Positions 44,276-53,434 are shown, counted from the stretch's first letter. The stretch is DNA of 64,000 nt from Archangium sp. (GCA_022843845.1 JALHMW010000014.1:1-64000); one strand, 5' to 3'. Numbers and translations: made by a program. Notes: a model not told the origin generated them from the letters alone.

Positions 44276-45898
44276 TTGAGTCACGAAGCCCGAAGAGCCG
44301 AGCTGATGCGTCGTCTGGGCGAGCTTGGGCCGAAGAAGAAGCTCGACGCCATGCTCGAAGAGGTCGACGGCCGGGCGCTGGTTCGCGGCATTGCGCCTGA
44401 AGAGGTGTACGCGACCATCATCGACGTAGGCTTGGTCGACTCGACCGAGATCGTGCAGCTCTCGACGCCCGATCAGTTCCGCACCTACGTCGATCTCGCC
44501 AGCTGGCAGAAGGACCGCGTCGACGTCCTCGAGGTGCTGCACTGGCTGCGCGCCGCTCGGGGCGACGACGAGGAGGAGTACCAGCGCAAGCTCCAGCGCA
44601 TCGACATGGAGCTGATCGAGCTGATGTTCAAGAAGCTCACCCACATTCACAACCTGGTGGAAGACCCCGACGTCAACACCGAGGGCGTCACCCTCGAGAC
44701 GCCCGAGGGCCAGTTCCTCATCGAGTTCACCATCGACGGGGTCGATGAGCACGCGATGCGCCAGCTGACGAAGGATCTGATGGCGGCCAACCCCTTCGAG
44801 CTCACGCGCTTCCTCGAGGCCGTGCGGTGGGATCAGACGACCGAGCTCGAAGAGGCTGCGTTCCAGTTCCGCCAGAGCCGCCTGCAGGATCTCGGCTTCC
44901 CGCCGCTCGACGAAGCGCTGAAGGTCTTCGCGTGGGTCGACCCGGACAAGGTGAAGGTGGCCGACGGCGCGCCGGGCCTGGTCAAGCCGGGCGAGCGCAT
45001 CGACTTCGTGCTCGCGATGTTCCAGGGCCTCGACGTGGTCGAGCGCCAGAACCTCGAAGGCGAGGTGCGCTACCTCGTCAACTGCGTGCTGGTGGCGGAA
45101 GGCGCCGAGCCCGGAGATCCGGCGGCGCTGCGCCGGTTGAGCGAGCAGGCACGAGACACACTCGAGCTGGGCCTCGAACACCTCACCGGAGGCGAGGCCG
45201 CGCGGGCCGTCGACGTCGTGCGCGAGCGCACGCTCCGAGAGATCTTCCAGATTGGCTTCTCGCTGACGCTCAAGCTGAAGCGGCAGGTCGAGCGCCTGGC
45301 GCAGGAGCCCGGCAGCCGCTTCGCCGACACCTGGTTGGCGCTCGATGAAGAGTCAGCCTCGCTCGCTGCCCTCATGCGCCGCCGCCCGCTGAAGGCCCTC
45401 AAGGTGCCGGGCGCCGAGCCGGTGACGTTCCGCTCCAGGCGCGAGCTCGCCGAGGTCGACGCGCTGATCGCTCGAGTGCGCAGCCAGCGGGCCATCTTCA
45501 ACGCGCTCCTCGGGCCCTCACCCGCCGAGCCGATCGCCCGGTTCGGCGCGAAGCTCTCGGAGCTCACGCCGCAGCGCCTCTTCCTCGCGGTGGCGGCACA
45601 CGCTGAGGTGTCGGGCACCATCGACGTCGCGCCGTTCTCCGAGCTGCGCGTGCAGGAGCTGATGACGCGCCTGTTCGACGAGCAGGGGCGGCAGCCGGTG
45701 TTGCGTGAGAGCGCGGGCAAACGTGCCGTTTCGGTATTGAGCGCGAGCATTTCGGAGGGCGCGAGCGAGCTCGAGGCGATGGTCGCGAGGGTGCTGCAGG
45801 CGCTGCTCGCCGACGTCGGCAAACGCTGGCTCGACGAAGGCCGGGTCGACCCGAAGAAGATCGTCGCGCTGCCGGTCGCCGGCCAGCCGGTGGTGTGA
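44276..45898 (+). CDS. DUF6178-like cytoplasmic protein
   Basis: 540 residues, all helical and charged, without signal peptide or membrane spans. Features such as VRGIAPEEVYATIIDVGLVD, the STPDQFRTYVDLASWQKD block and FELTRFLEAVRWDQTTELEE match, from memory, the DUF6178 family of deltaproteobacteria, for which no function is known. The start appears to be TTG 44276 with AGAGG nine bases upstream, as no ATG or GTG lies near the conserved N-terminus; ATG 44306 is the next option. The next gene, the hydrolase-HIT fusion, begins three bases after its stop, so the two are co-translated. Confidence 0.75.
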   Translation: MSHEARRAELMRRLGELGPKKKLDAMLEEVDGRALVRGIAPEEVYATIIDVGLVDSTEIVQLSTPDQFRTYVDLASWQKDRVDVLEVLHWLRAARGDDEEEYQRKLQRIDMELIELMFKKLTHIHNLVEDPDVNTEGVTLETPEGQFLIEFTIDGVDEHAMRQLTKDLMAANPFELTRFLEAVRWDQTTELEEAAFQFRQSRLQDLGFPPLDEALKVFAWVDPDKVKVADGAPGLVKPGERIDFVLAMFQGLDVVERQNLEGEVRYLVNCVLVAEGAEPGDPAALRRLSEQARDTLELGLEHLTGGEAARAVDVVRERTLREIFQIGFSLTLKLKRQVERLAQEPGSRFADTWLALDEESASLAALMRRRPLKALKVPGAEPVTFRSRRELAEVDALIARVRSQRAIFNALLGPSPAEPIARFGAKLSELTPQRLFLAVAAHAEVSGTIDVAPFSELRVQELMTRLFDEQGRQPVLRESAGKRAVSVLSASISEGASELEAMVARVLQALLADVGKRWLDEGRVDPKKIVALPVAGQPVV

Positions 45899-45901
45899 CG
45901 C

Positions 45902-46870
45902 GTGTCGGTGCGCGTGCTGAGCCTGCCCGGGTGGAATGGCTCGGGGCCGGCGCACTGGCAGACGCTGTGGGAGCGGCTCGACGCGCGCATCGAGCGGGTC
46001 GAACAGGCCGACTGGGAGCGGCCGTCGCTCGAACTCTGGCGTGCGCAGGTGCTCGGCGCGCTGGGCCGCTCGCCTGAGCCGACGGTGCTGGTCGCGCACA
46101 GCCTCGGAGCGGTCCTGGCGGCCCACGTCGCCTCGGCTCCCCAAGCCCGGGGCGTGGTGGGCGCGCTCCTGGTGGTGCCGCCCGATCTCGACTCGTTGTC
46201 AGACCTTCCCGAGTCCGTGCGCGCCTTCGGGCCGGTGCCTCAGGCCCGCCTGCCGTTCCCCTCGAGCCTGGTCATCAGCGAAGACGATCCGTACCTCACC
46301 GTCGCGCGCGCGCAGACCCTCGCCCAGGCCTGGGGCTCGTCCGTCACGAACGTCGGCGCGCGCGGCCACGTCAACAGCGCCTCGAACGTCGGCACCTGGC
46401 CGGCCGGCTTCGAGCTGCTTCGACAGCTGAGATCGCTCGCGCCGTTCGGGCTCGACCCGCGCCTCGCCGCCGACACGCACCTCGTCGGAAAGGGCCCGCT
46501 CTCGGAGTTGCTGCTCTTCGACGACGCGAGGTACCCGTGGTTCGTGCTGGTGCCGAGGCGATCGGGGGCCGAGGAGCTCGTTCACCTCTCGAGCGACGAG
46601 CGCGCGGCCCTGCAGGCGGAGTCCACGGCGCTGGCCACTGCCCTCGCGAGCGCCTTTCCCGTCGACAAGGTGAACGTCGGCGCGCTGGGGAACGTCGTCA
46701 GACAGCTGCACGTGCATCACGTCGGCCGGCACCTCGACGATCCTGCCTGGCCAGCTCCCGTGTGGGGGCATTCTCCCCGGCAGCCGTTGGGGGTCGACGC
46801 ACGTGAACGTCGAGTCGCCACGCTCTTCGCGCAGCCCGGCCTCGCGCGGCTCTTCGAGCGGCTGCCCTGA
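45902..46870 (+). CDS. RBBP9/YdeN-like serine hydrolase fused to a HIT domain
   Basis: 322 residues in one uninterrupted frame. The first 185 residues match the RBBP9/YdeN alpha/beta-hydrolase group: LPGWNGSGPAHWQTLWE, nucleophile Ser67 in VAHSLGAV, Asp128 or Asp129 in SEDDPYL and His156 in GHVNSAS, a complete triad. From about residue 195 the sequence matches bacterial HIT proteins: LLLFDDARYPWFVLVPR, VDKVNVGALGNVVRQLH and the His triad region QLHVHHVGR followed by DDPAWPAPVWG. HIT proteins hydrolyse nucleotide-phosphate linkages. Both halves are usually separate proteins. Translation is coupled to the DUF6178-like gene. The fused activity is unknown; a tail-to-head joining of two genes by a lost stop is possible. 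Confidence 0.85.
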   Translation: MSVRVLSLPGWNGSGPAHWQTLWERLDARIERVEQADWERPSLELWRAQVLGALGRSPEPTVLVAHSLGAVLAAHVASAPQARGVVGALLVVPPDLDSLSDLPESVRAFGPVPQARLPFPSSLVISEDDPYLTVARAQTLAQAWGSSVTNVGARGHVNSASNVGTWPAGFELLRQLRSLAPFGLDPRLAADTHLVGKGPLSELLLFDDARYPWFVLVPRRSGAEELVHLSSDERAALQAESTALATALASAFPVDKVNVGALGNVVRQLHVHHVGRHLDDPAWPAPVWGHSPRQPLGVDARERRVATLFAQPGLARLFERLP

Positions 46871-46873
46871 GCC

Positions 46874-48121
46874 CTACCCAGGGAACGCGAGCTTGAACGT
46901 CGAGCCCTTCCCCGGCTCCGAGTGGACGCTCACGGTGGCCTTCATCGACGCGGCGAGCTCGGCGACGTTGACGAGCCCCAGGCCCGTGCCTTTGCCGCGG
47001 GTGGTGAAGAACGGGGTGAACAGCTTCGACTGCACCTCGGCAGACATGCCCACACCCGCGTCGCGCACGAGCAGCTCCCGGCCCTCGACGATGATCTCGA
47101 TGGGCCCACCGTTCGGCATCGCGTCTCTCGCGTTGACGACGAGGTTGAGCAGCACGTGTTCGATGGCGCTCGCGCTCGCCGACACGTGCAGTGGTGTTCG
47201 AAGATCGAGCTGCAGCTGCGTCTCGGCCGAGAGGAGCTTTCGCAGCAGGGGCGCGAAGTTCTGGGCGACGGCCCCGACCTCGAGCTCCTCGACGGTGCTC
47301 CCGCTCGCGCGGCTCATGCCCACCATGCGGCGGCTCAACAGCGAGGCCTGGTCGGACGCCTGCCGCAGATCGTCGACGAGCGGCTTCAGCTCAGGCGTCG
47401 CTGCGGCACGCACGTGAAGCTCGTCTGCCGTCAGCTGAACGATCGACAACATGTTGCTCAAGTCGTGGGCGACTCCCGCGGCGAGTCGGCCGACGGACTC
47501 GAGGCGCTGGGCGCGCAAGGCGTGAGCGTGGGCGAGGTCTCGCTCCTTCGAGGCGGCGCGCTCGTTGGCGAGCGCCCGCTCCATTCCGAGGAGCGAGAGG
47601 GCCAACATCCACCCGCTCAAGAGAATCGACACGGTGATCGCGATGAGGGAATTCGGCGCCGACAAGGGGCTCACCGTCATCGTCAGCCCTCCGCTGCGCT
47701 CGAGCAGGTAGACGATCACCGCCGATGCGATCGAGAGCAGACCGACTGCAATCGCGGCGCGCCCTCCAACGATGGTCCCCGCGATGGTCACTGCGACGAC
47801 GAAGGACATCGCGTTGTGGCCGCCCAGGCCGCCGAAGAAGAACAGCCCCACAGACACGGCGGCCCATACGAGCAACGAGACGCCCCACCCGACGAGCGTC
47901 ACCTTGCCCTGCTGGAGCAGCGCGGCGCAGCCAGCCAGGAACACGAGCATGGGCACGAAGAGCGTGAGCGTCTGAGAGAGGACGTTCGCCGGGTTGAAGA
48001 GGCCCAGCACCATCACCAGCAGAATGGCGATCGTCACCGCCCGAACGATGGACATGGCGAGCCGCGCTCGGCGCTCGAGCTCCGCCTCGGCCAGCGTTGG
48101 TTGTCGAAAAATCCACCCCAC
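46874..48121 (-). CDS. Membrane sensor histidine kinase
   Basis: 415 residues. The N-terminal half holds about six membrane spans (for example IVRAVTIAILLVMVLGLF, LTLFVPMLVFLAG, VGWGVSLLVWAAVSVGLFF) without a large extracytoplasmic loop. A short helix leads to the dimerisation box with the phospho-acceptor His in GVAHDLSNML, and the ATPase domain has the N-box LNLVVNARDAMPNGG, DAGVGM and GKGTGLGL motifs. It senses an unknown cue within or near the membrane. No response regulator gene is adjacent, so it is an orphan. The start GTG 48121 is the first in frame. Convergent with the fusion gene, four bases apart. Confidence 0.9.
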   Translation of the reverse strand: MGWIFRQPTLAEAELERRARLAMSIVRAVTIAILLVMVLGLFNPANVLSQTLTLFVPMLVFLAGCAALLQQGKVTLVGWGVSLLVWAAVSVGLFFFGGLGGHNAMSFVVAVTIAGTIVGGRAAIAVGLLSIASAVIVYLLERSGGLTMTVSPLSAPNSLIAITVSILLSGWMLALSLLGMERALANERAASKERDLAHAHALRAQRLESVGRLAAGVAHDLSNMLSIVQLTADELHVRAAATPELKPLVDDLRQASDQASLLSRRMVGMSRASGSTVEELEVGAVAQNFAPLLRKLLSAETQLQLDLRTPLHVSASASAIEHVLLNLVVNARDAMPNGGPIEIIVEGRELLVRDAGVGMSAEVQSKLFTPFFTTRGKGTGLGLVNVAELAASMKATVSVHSEPGKGSTFKLAFPG

Positions 48122-48149
48122 CGGGACGGAGTGTCTCAGAACCTGTGCA

Positions 48150-49205
48150 TCAACTCACGTCACGTCCGATGGCGTTCGCCAGCGAGCCGAGCTTCAGCGC
48201 CTGCACCTTCTCGTCAAGCCGATCGAGAATCCGGCGCGGCAGTCCCGGCCCGCCGTAGATGAAGCCCGTGTAGATCTGCACGAGCGACGCGCCCGCCGAG
48301 ATCTTCGCGAACGCATCGTCGCCATCGAACACGCCGCCCACGCCGATCAGCGGCAGCTTTCCTGCTGAGCGTTTGAACGCGCGTCGAAGCACCTCGGTCG
48401 AGCGCTCGAAGACAGGACGGCCCGAGAGCCCGCCGGCCTCTTTCGCGAGCGGGTGCTCGAAGGGGCGGGTGATGGTGGTGTTGGTGCAGATGAGCCCGGT
48501 GATGCCGGTGGAGCGCGCGACATCGACGACGGCGTCGACGGCCTCGTCACCGAGATCGGGAGCGACTTTGAGGAACAGCGGCTTCGTCGGCACCGTCTGG
48601 CGCACGGCGGTGAGAATCGCGGCGAGCGCCTCGGGCTCCTGGAGCGCGCGCAGGCCGGGCGTGTTGGGCGACGACAGGTTCACCACCACGTAGTCGCCCA
48701 GCGGCCCCACCGTCTCGGCGCAGGCGACGTAGTCTTCGACGGCGCGTTCGTTCGGCGTGTCCTTGTTCTTCCCGATGTTCACGCCGACGGGGCAGGGGCG
48801 CCAGGCGAGCCGCTCGAGCCGGTGCTTCATCTCGGCCGTGCCTTCGTTGTTGAAGCCGAGGCGGTTGATCAGCGCCGTGTGCTCGGGAATGCGGAACATG
48901 CGGGGCGCCGGGTTGCCGGGCTGGGCTTTCGGCGTCACGGTGCCCACCTCGACGAAGCCGAAGCCGAGCCCGAAGAGCCCCGTCAGCGCCTCGGCGTTCT
49001 TGTCGAGCCCGGCCGCCAGCCCGACGGGGTTGGGGAAGTGGAGCCCGGCGACCGTCATCGCGAGCGAAGGCCTGTCGGCGTGCGCGTTGTTTCTCCATGC
49101 CTTCGCCATCGCGACCGGCATCGCCTTCAGGCCCGCCATGCCGACGTGGTGCGCCTTCTCGGCATCGAGGCTGAAGAGCAGCGGCCGGAGCAGGGACTCG
49201 TACAC
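48150..49205 (-). CDS. pyrD: Dihydroorotate dehydrogenase (quinone), class 2
   Basis: About 351 residues. Class 2 features are present: an N-terminal helical membrane-contact segment (YESLLRPLLFSLDAEKAHH), FMN site NPVGLAAGLDKNAEAL, catalytic Ser in NLSSPNTPGLR, and VGGVFDGDDAF with LVQIYTGFIYGGP near the end. It oxidises dihydroorotate to orotate at the inner membrane and passes electrons to quinone, the fourth step of pyrimidine synthesis. GTG 49205 was chosen as it starts the conserved helix. The adenosine deaminase gene ends 14 bases upstream on the same strand, giving a small nucleotide-metabolism pair. Confidence 0.95.
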   Translation of the reverse strand: MYESLLRPLLFSLDAEKAHHVGMAGLKAMPVAMAKAWRNNAHADRPSLAMTVAGLHFPNPVGLAAGLDKNAEALTGLFGLGFGFVEVGTVTPKAQPGNPAPRMFRIPEHTALINRLGFNNEGTAEMKHRLERLAWRPCPVGVNIGKNKDTPNERAVEDYVACAETVGPLGDYVVVNLSSPNTPGLRALQEPEALAAILTAVRQTVPTKPLFLKVAPDLGDEAVDAVVDVARSTGITGLICTNTTITRPFEHPLAKEAGGLSGRPVFERSTEVLRRAFKRSAGKLPLIGVGGVFDGDDAFAKISAGASLVQIYTGFIYGGPGLPRRILDRLDEKVQALKLGSLANAIGRDVS

Positions 49206-49219
49206 GGCGGCGCCCCGGG

Positions 49220-50233
49220 TCAGCTCTTCGGAATGAAGGAGTACTCGCGGGCCCACGCGAGCGTCTGATCGATCTGCTCCGGAGTGAGGATGCGGTTGGT
49301 CTCGACCATGTCGATCTCGCGCCGCATGTCGGTGTTGAGCAGGTACGGGCCGTCGGTGTTGATGGTGAGCTTCACGCCGCGATCCCAGAACGTGCGAATG
49401 ATGTGCTCGAGCTCCTTGATGCCGTCGACTGCCTTCGTCTGCAGGTTCGAGGTCGGGCAGAGCTCGAGCACCACGTCGCGCTCCTTGAGCAGTTTCATGG
49501 CCTGCTCGTCGTAGGCAGCGCGAATGCCGTGGCCGATCCGATCGGGCTTGAGCTTCTCGAGCACGGCGATGACGCCCTCGGCGCCCGTGCCTCGCGTCTC
49601 GCCGGTGTGAACGGTCGACTTGAGCCCGGCCTTGCGCGCGCGGTCGAAGAGATCTTCGTACTGCGCGACGACCTCAGGCTTGAGCTCGATCGCGTGGGCC
49701 TCGGTGCCGGCGAGATCGATGCCGCGCACGCCGCGGTTCCGGTACTTGATCGCCTTGTCGACGATGATCGCGTTGAGCTTGTGGTCGAACTCGCGGGCCA
49801 GGCAGAAGATCAGGCAGGCCTTCACGTTGTATTCGAGCATCGCCTTCTCCATGCCGCGAATCGCCGCGTGGATGATGTGGTCGAGGTCGAGCTCGGAGTG
49901 CAGGTTGCGCTTCATCGGGTTGAAGCGCAGCTCGATCTGCGTCACCCGCGAGGAGCGGTACTCCTTGCCGATCACCTCGTAGACCGAGCGCTCGATCGCC
50001 ATCGGCGAGCTCTGAATCTTCTCGGTCCAGGTGTGCATGATCTTCAAGTACTCGTCGAGGCTGCCAACCTTGTCGGGGCTCGCGGTGATGAGGTCGACGA
50101 ACTCGAAGTAGCTTTTGACGGGGAGCTTGAACCCACCCTGGTGCGCGATCGCCCAGAGGATGTGAGGTGCGACGGCGCCGCCAACGTGAATGTGAAGGTC
50201 GATGAGCTCTCTCGTCATGTCTTTCTGTGCCAT
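49220..50233 (-). CDS. add: Adenosine deaminase family protein
   Basis: 337 residues. The metal-dependent deaminase motifs are in order: DLHIHVGGAV (two zinc His), the HTGETRGTG block with a zinc His, the catalytic GHGIRA with its His, CPTSNLQTKAV and the zinc Asp in TINTDGPYL. The enzyme hydrolyses adenosine (or a related purine nucleoside or adenine) to inosine and ammonia; the exact substrate of family members cannot be read from motifs alone. Length is typical. ATG 50233. It is divergent from the EF-hand gene across 38 bases and is followed by pyrD on the same strand. Confidence 0.9.
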   Translation of the reverse strand: MAQKDMTRELIDLHIHVGGAVAPHILWAIAHQGGFKLPVKSYFEFVDLITASPDKVGSLDEYLKIMHTWTEKIQSSPMAIERSVYEVIGKEYRSSRVTQIELRFNPMKRNLHSELDLDHIIHAAIRGMEKAMLEYNVKACLIFCLAREFDHKLNAIIVDKAIKYRNRGVRGIDLAGTEAHAIELKPEVVAQYEDLFDRARKAGLKSTVHTGETRGTGAEGVIAVLEKLKPDRIGHGIRAAYDEQAMKLLKERDVVLELCPTSNLQTKAVDGIKELEHIIRTFWDRGVKLTINTDGPYLLNTDMRREIDMVETNRILTPEQIDQTLAWAREYSFIPKS

Positions 50234-50271
50234 AGACTCCGGGCAGTGTGAAGAACTGACCCGGAGGCGTC

Positions 50272-50691
50272 GTGGCAGAGAAGAAGAGGAAGCAGAAGCC
50301 TGTGAAGACCCGGAAGCCAGCTGCGAAGGCGAAGAAGCCCGTGGCGAAGAAGCCTGCCCCGAAGAAGGTGCTGGCGAAGAAGCCGGCCGTGCGGGCGGCA
50401 GCCCCGAAGCCCACGAAGAAGAAGGGCACCCCCCGCAATCCTCCGATGCACGCGCGCGTCAACCACCCCGAGCTCGACGACGACGAGCACGAGGAGGTCT
50501 TCGAGATCTTCAAGGTCTACGATCGTGATGGCTCCGGGAGCATCGACCGCAGCGAGTTCGCCCGCCTGCTCGAGGCGCTCGGCATGGCCCCGGGCGAAGA
50601 GGAGCTGAGCATCGCCCTCGACGTCGTCGACGCGAACCACTCGGGGAAGATCTCGTGGGACGAGTTCCAGGCCTGGTGGACGAACCGCTGA
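50272..50691 (+). CDS. EF-hand protein with a histone-H1-like Lys/Ala/Pro tail
   Basis: 139 residues. The first 55 residues are a Lys/Ala/Pro-rich tail with repeated KKPA-type motifs (AKKPVAKKPAPKKVLAKKPA), typical of H1-like DNA- or RNA-binding tails. The remainder is a pair of EF hands: loop 84-95 with Asp84, Asp86, Ser88, Asp92 and Glu95, and loop 120-131 with Asp120, Asn122, Ser124, Ser128 and Glu131, both canonical 12-residue calcium sites. Start GTG 50272 has a CGGAGG site. No signal peptide, so it is cytoplasmic. The combination suggests a calcium-responsive nucleic-acid-binding protein; this is inference. Confidence 0.85.
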   Translation: MAEKKRKQKPVKTRKPAAKAKKPVAKKPAPKKVLAKKPAVRAAAPKPTKKKGTPRNPPMHARVNHPELDDDEHEEVFEIFKVYDRDGSGSIDRSEFARLLEALGMAPGEEELSIALDVVDANHSGKISWDEFQAWWTNR

Positions 50692-50700
50692 ACGGCGTCC

Positions 50701-51567
50701 TCACAGGCCGCGCAGCTGGCGGAGCGCTTCCCACGCGTCTTTGATCACCCGGAAGCGCTCGGCCGCGGCATCGGCTTCTCTCGGGCCGAGCGAGGCAACA
50801 CGATCGGGGTGGTTCTCGCTGGCGAGGCGCCGGAACGCAGCGCGAATCTCGTCGTCCGTCGCGCCCTCGGTGAGCCCGAGCACCTCGAAGTGCTCCGTGC
50901 CCGTGCCGAAGAAGTCCTTCGTCACCTGGAGCAGCTGCTCGTCCGAGAGGTTGAAGTGCTGCACCACGCGCTTGAGCGTGTCCTGCTCGGCGCGCTTCAT
51001 CGGCCCGTCGGACAAGACGACCTCGTACATCGCCCGAAGCACCTCGACCCTCAGCGCCGGCTTCACGCCGCCCCGGTTGGCCTTGACGAGCGCCTCGACG
51101 TCTTTCGGCGGCAGCGCCAGCGCCTCTTTCAGGGTGACGCGAACTGCCTCGAGCCCCGGCTCGTCGAACTCGAGCTGATGCTGAAAGAACTCGCGCACGA
51201 TCCGCACCTCGTCACTGACGACGTCTCCGTCGGCGCGCGCGACCTCGATGAAGATGGGGCAGAGCGCGTTCACCAGACTGAGTTGCTCGGCGGTGGCCTG
51301 CTTGACGGGAGCCGGCTTCGCGCGGGCTTTCTCGCGGGCGCGACGCTCCCGGCCCTCGGCGAGCAGCGCTTCGGTCGACTTCGGGAGCTCGGTCTTCGGT
51401 GGCGTGCGCTCGAAATCGAACAAGAAGTGACCGAGCATCGCGCCGGCCACGACGCAGGCGAAGACGACGAGCGCGTCCCACCCGAGCAGCATCGCGACAC
51501 AGCCACCGATTCCCGCGCCGAGCACCTTCCCGTACACGCTCCGGAGCGTAGCCCGCAGGCGTGGCAT
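50701..51567 (-). CDS. Membrane-anchored TerB/J-domain (DjlA-like) protein
   Basis: About 288 residues. Two hydrophobic segments at the N-terminus (KVLGAGIGGCVAMLLGW, ALVVFACVVAGAMLGHFLF) anchor it; a TerB-like helical domain follows (about 105-215: FIEVARADGDVVSDEVRIV), and a C-terminal J domain (about 222-288: EHFEVLGLTEGATDDEIRAA with the HPD motif in NHPDRV). This order is that of DjlA, a membrane co-chaperone of DnaK. The J domain here ends almost at the stop. ATG 51567 was chosen because the membrane anchor begins there; a longer frame upstream is low-complexity. It is convergent with the EF-hand gene and divergent from the YdcF-like gene. Confidence 0.87.
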   Translation of the reverse strand: MPRLRATLRSVYGKVLGAGIGGCVAMLLGWDALVVFACVVAGAMLGHFLFDFERTPPKTELPKSTEALLAEGRERRAREKARAKPAPVKQATAEQLSLVNALCPIFIEVARADGDVVSDEVRIVREFFQHQLEFDEPGLEAVRVTLKEALALPPKDVEALVKANRGGVKPALRVEVLRAMYEVVLSDGPMKRAEQDTLKRVVQHFNLSDEQLLQVTKDFFGTGTEHFEVLGLTEGATDDEIRAAFRRLASENHPDRVASLGPREADAAAERFRVIKDAWEALRQLRGL

Positions 51568-51610
51568 GGGGCCTGCTCTTCGACCGCCTGTGCGAGTGAG
51601 ACGTGGGGTG

Positions 51611-52171
51611 ATGGCCGCAGGCGTGGTGGGGTTGGCCACGTGGGCGGGCGCTGCAGGGTGGATCGATCGGGTTGGCGTGACGAGCGCAGACCCGCTGGAG
51701 TCCGGTTGCGCAGTGGTCGTCCTCGGCGCGCGGGTCGATGAGGGCGGCATCGCGTCGACGACGCTCGAGGCTCGGGTTCGCGAGGGCATCGAGGCGAGTC
51801 GGGGTGGGGCGTTCCTGGTGATCTCAGGAGGCGTCGGCGACTTTCCTCCAGCCGAGGGGGAGGTCGGCCGGGCGCTCGCGCTGGATGCGGGAATCGCTCC
51901 GCATCGGATACGAGCGGAAACGAAGAGCCACTCGACGCGAGAGAACGCGCGTGAGTCGGCGAAGGTGTTGGGGCAGGAAGGCGTGGCGTGCGTGCAGCTG
52001 GTGTCGGACCCGTACCATCTGGCCCGCGCGCGCTGGGCGTTCGAGCGGGAAGGGCTGACGGTGACGCTCCGCCCGGTGCTGGACGCCCCGCGACATCAGT
52101 CACTCGCGTCGCGCGTCTGGTGGACCGCGCGTGAGGTGCCGGCGTTCGTGAAGATGATGGTCAGCGAATGA
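51611..52171 (+). CDS. YdcF/SanA-type (DUF218) membrane protein
   Basis: About 186 residues. A membrane helix at the N-terminus ([15 protein letters not shown]) is followed by the DUF218 fold: [44 protein letters not shown] and SDPYHLARA. Relatives (SanA, YdcF, ElyC) act in envelope barrier or undecaprenyl-linked polysaccharide processes; the exact reaction is not settled. The start is uncertain: ATG 51611, or GTG at 51590 or 51596, which would add a useful basic N-terminus. It is divergent from the TerB-J gene and followed 20 bases later by folD. Confidence 0.82.
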   Translation: MAAGVVGLATWAGAAGWIDRVGVTSADPLESGCAVVVLGARVDEGGIASTTLEARVREGIEASRGGAFLVISGGVGDFPPAEGEVGRALALDAGIAPHRIRAETKSHSTRENARESAKVLGQEGVACVQLVSDPYHLARARWAFEREGLTVTLRPVLDAPRHQSLASRVWWTAREVPAFVKMMVSE

Positions 52172-52191
52172 CGGGCTGGTACACAGCCCCC

Positions 52192-53046
52192 ATGACGGCA
52201 CAGCTGATCGACGGCAAGGCGCTCGCGGCGAAGGTTCGCGACGAGGTGAAGGTGCAGGCGGCCGAATTGACGTCGAAGCATGGCCGCCCGCCCGGCATCG
52301 CGGTGGTCCGAGTCGGAGACGACCCCGCCTCTCACGTCTACGTGACGTCGAAAGAGAAGACCGCGCGCGAGCTGGGCTTCGGCTCGTGGCACCACCACTT
52401 CCCCGCGACGATGGCGCAGGCCGAGTTGCTCGCCATCGTCCAGACGCTCAACGCTGACCCGCTCGTCGACGGCATTCTCGTGCAGCTGCCCCTGCCGAAG
52501 CACATCGACACCAACCTGGTCCTCGCGACGGTCGACCCCTCCAAAGACGTCGACGGCTTTCACGCCCTCAACGCCGGGCTGCTCTCACAGGGCCGGCCGG
52601 GGCTGACGCCGTGCACGCCGTCGGGCTGCATGCGCATGCTGAAGGAGATCGACTTCGACGTGACCGGGAAGAACTGCGTCGTGATCGGGCGCTCCAACAT
52701 CGTCGGCCGGCCAATGGCGATGCTGCTGTTGAACGCGAGCGCGACGGTCACCATCTGCCACTCGAAGAGCGACGTCGCCGCAGAGGTGCGCCGCGCTGAC
52801 GTGGTGGTCGCGGCGGTCGGCGTCTCGAAGCTGGTGAAGGGCGAGTGGGTGAAGCCCGGAGCCATCGTCATCGACGTCGGCATGAACCGCGGCGCCGACG
52901 GCAAGCTCTCTGGCGACGTCGAGTTCGAGGCCGCGAAGGAGCGCGCCGCGTGGATCACGCCCGTGCCCGGCGGCGTGGGGCCGATGACGATCGCGATGCT
53001 GATGCAGAACACGGTGACGGCCGCGCGGGCCCGCCTCACTCGCTGA
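52192..53046 (+). CDS. folD: Bifunctional methylene-THF dehydrogenase/cyclohydrolase FolD
   Basis: 284 residues. FolD motifs are complete: catalytic Lys in [25 protein letters not shown], the NADP-binding [14 protein letters not shown] and the C-terminal [15 protein letters not shown]. It interconverts methylene-, methenyl- and formyl-tetrahydrofolate in one-carbon metabolism. ATG 52192 was chosen as the usual FolD N-terminus ([10 protein letters not shown]); ATG 52168 in the preceding gene's end is possible. It opens a cluster of folate-dependent genes: metF (opposite strand), gcvT and gcvH. It is convergent with the small gene at 53051, four bases apart. Confidence 0.96.
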   Translation: MTAQLIDGKALAAKVRDEVKVQAAELTSKHGRPPGIAVVRVGDDPASHVYVTSKEKTARELGFGSWHHHFPATMAQAELLAIVQTLNADPLVDGILVQLPLPKHIDTNLVLATVDPSKDVDGFHALNAGLLSQGRPGLTPCTPSGCMRMLKEIDFDVTGKNCVVIGRSNIVGRPMAMLLLNASATVTICHSKSDVAAEVRRADVVVAAVGVSKLVKGEWVKPGAIVIDVGMNRGADGKLSGDVEFEAAKERAAWITPVPGGVGPMTIAMLMQNTVTAARARLTR

Positions 53047-53050
53047 AAGC

Positions 53051-53434
53051 TCAGGGAATCGTCGGCAACCCGAGCTGGCCGAGCAGGCCGTTGACGACCT
53101 TGTTCGCCATGCGCCGGGGGATCACCATCACGAAGCCGCTGGTGCCGATGTTCGTCTCAGCGGGGATGAGGAAGAGGGCGAAGAGGCGCGCGAGGAACGT
53201 CGGCGCGACCCAGCCCTGAACCGTCAGGTTCGAGCCCTCGAGCGAGGCGATCAACATCATCGGGGCGACGAGAAACCCGCTGCCCTTCTGGTAGGTGCGC
53301 GTCGGCGTCCCGGCGCCCGAGATCAACTTGTAGCCAGCGCCCGGCGCCCACGCGTCGATGACGGCCCACGGATCACCCGACACGGCACCGCTCACGGTCG
53401 AACGCTTCTTCGGATCGGCAACGACGAGGCTCAT
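53051..53434 (-). CDS. Small conserved-looking protein coupled to metF, function unknown
   Basis: 127 residues; it was not recognised. The sequence has an N-terminal VVADPKKRS segment, Gly/Ser-rich turns and a hydrophobic helix (PTFLARLFALFLIPAETN, about 83-100) that might insert in a membrane or pack inside a fold. Its ATG overlaps the metF stop (ATGA), which implies co-translation and possibly a linked role, for example regulation or partner of MetF. A longer frame upstream overlaps metF and is not credible. The codon use fits the neighbours. No homologous family comes to mind. Confidence 0.6.
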   Translation of the reverse strand: MSLVVADPKKRSTVSGAVSGDPWAVIDAWAPGAGYKLISGAGTPTRTYQKGSGFLVAPMMLIASLEGSNLTVQGWVAPTFLARLFALFLIPAETNIGTSGFVMVIPRRMANKVVNGLLGQLGLPTIP

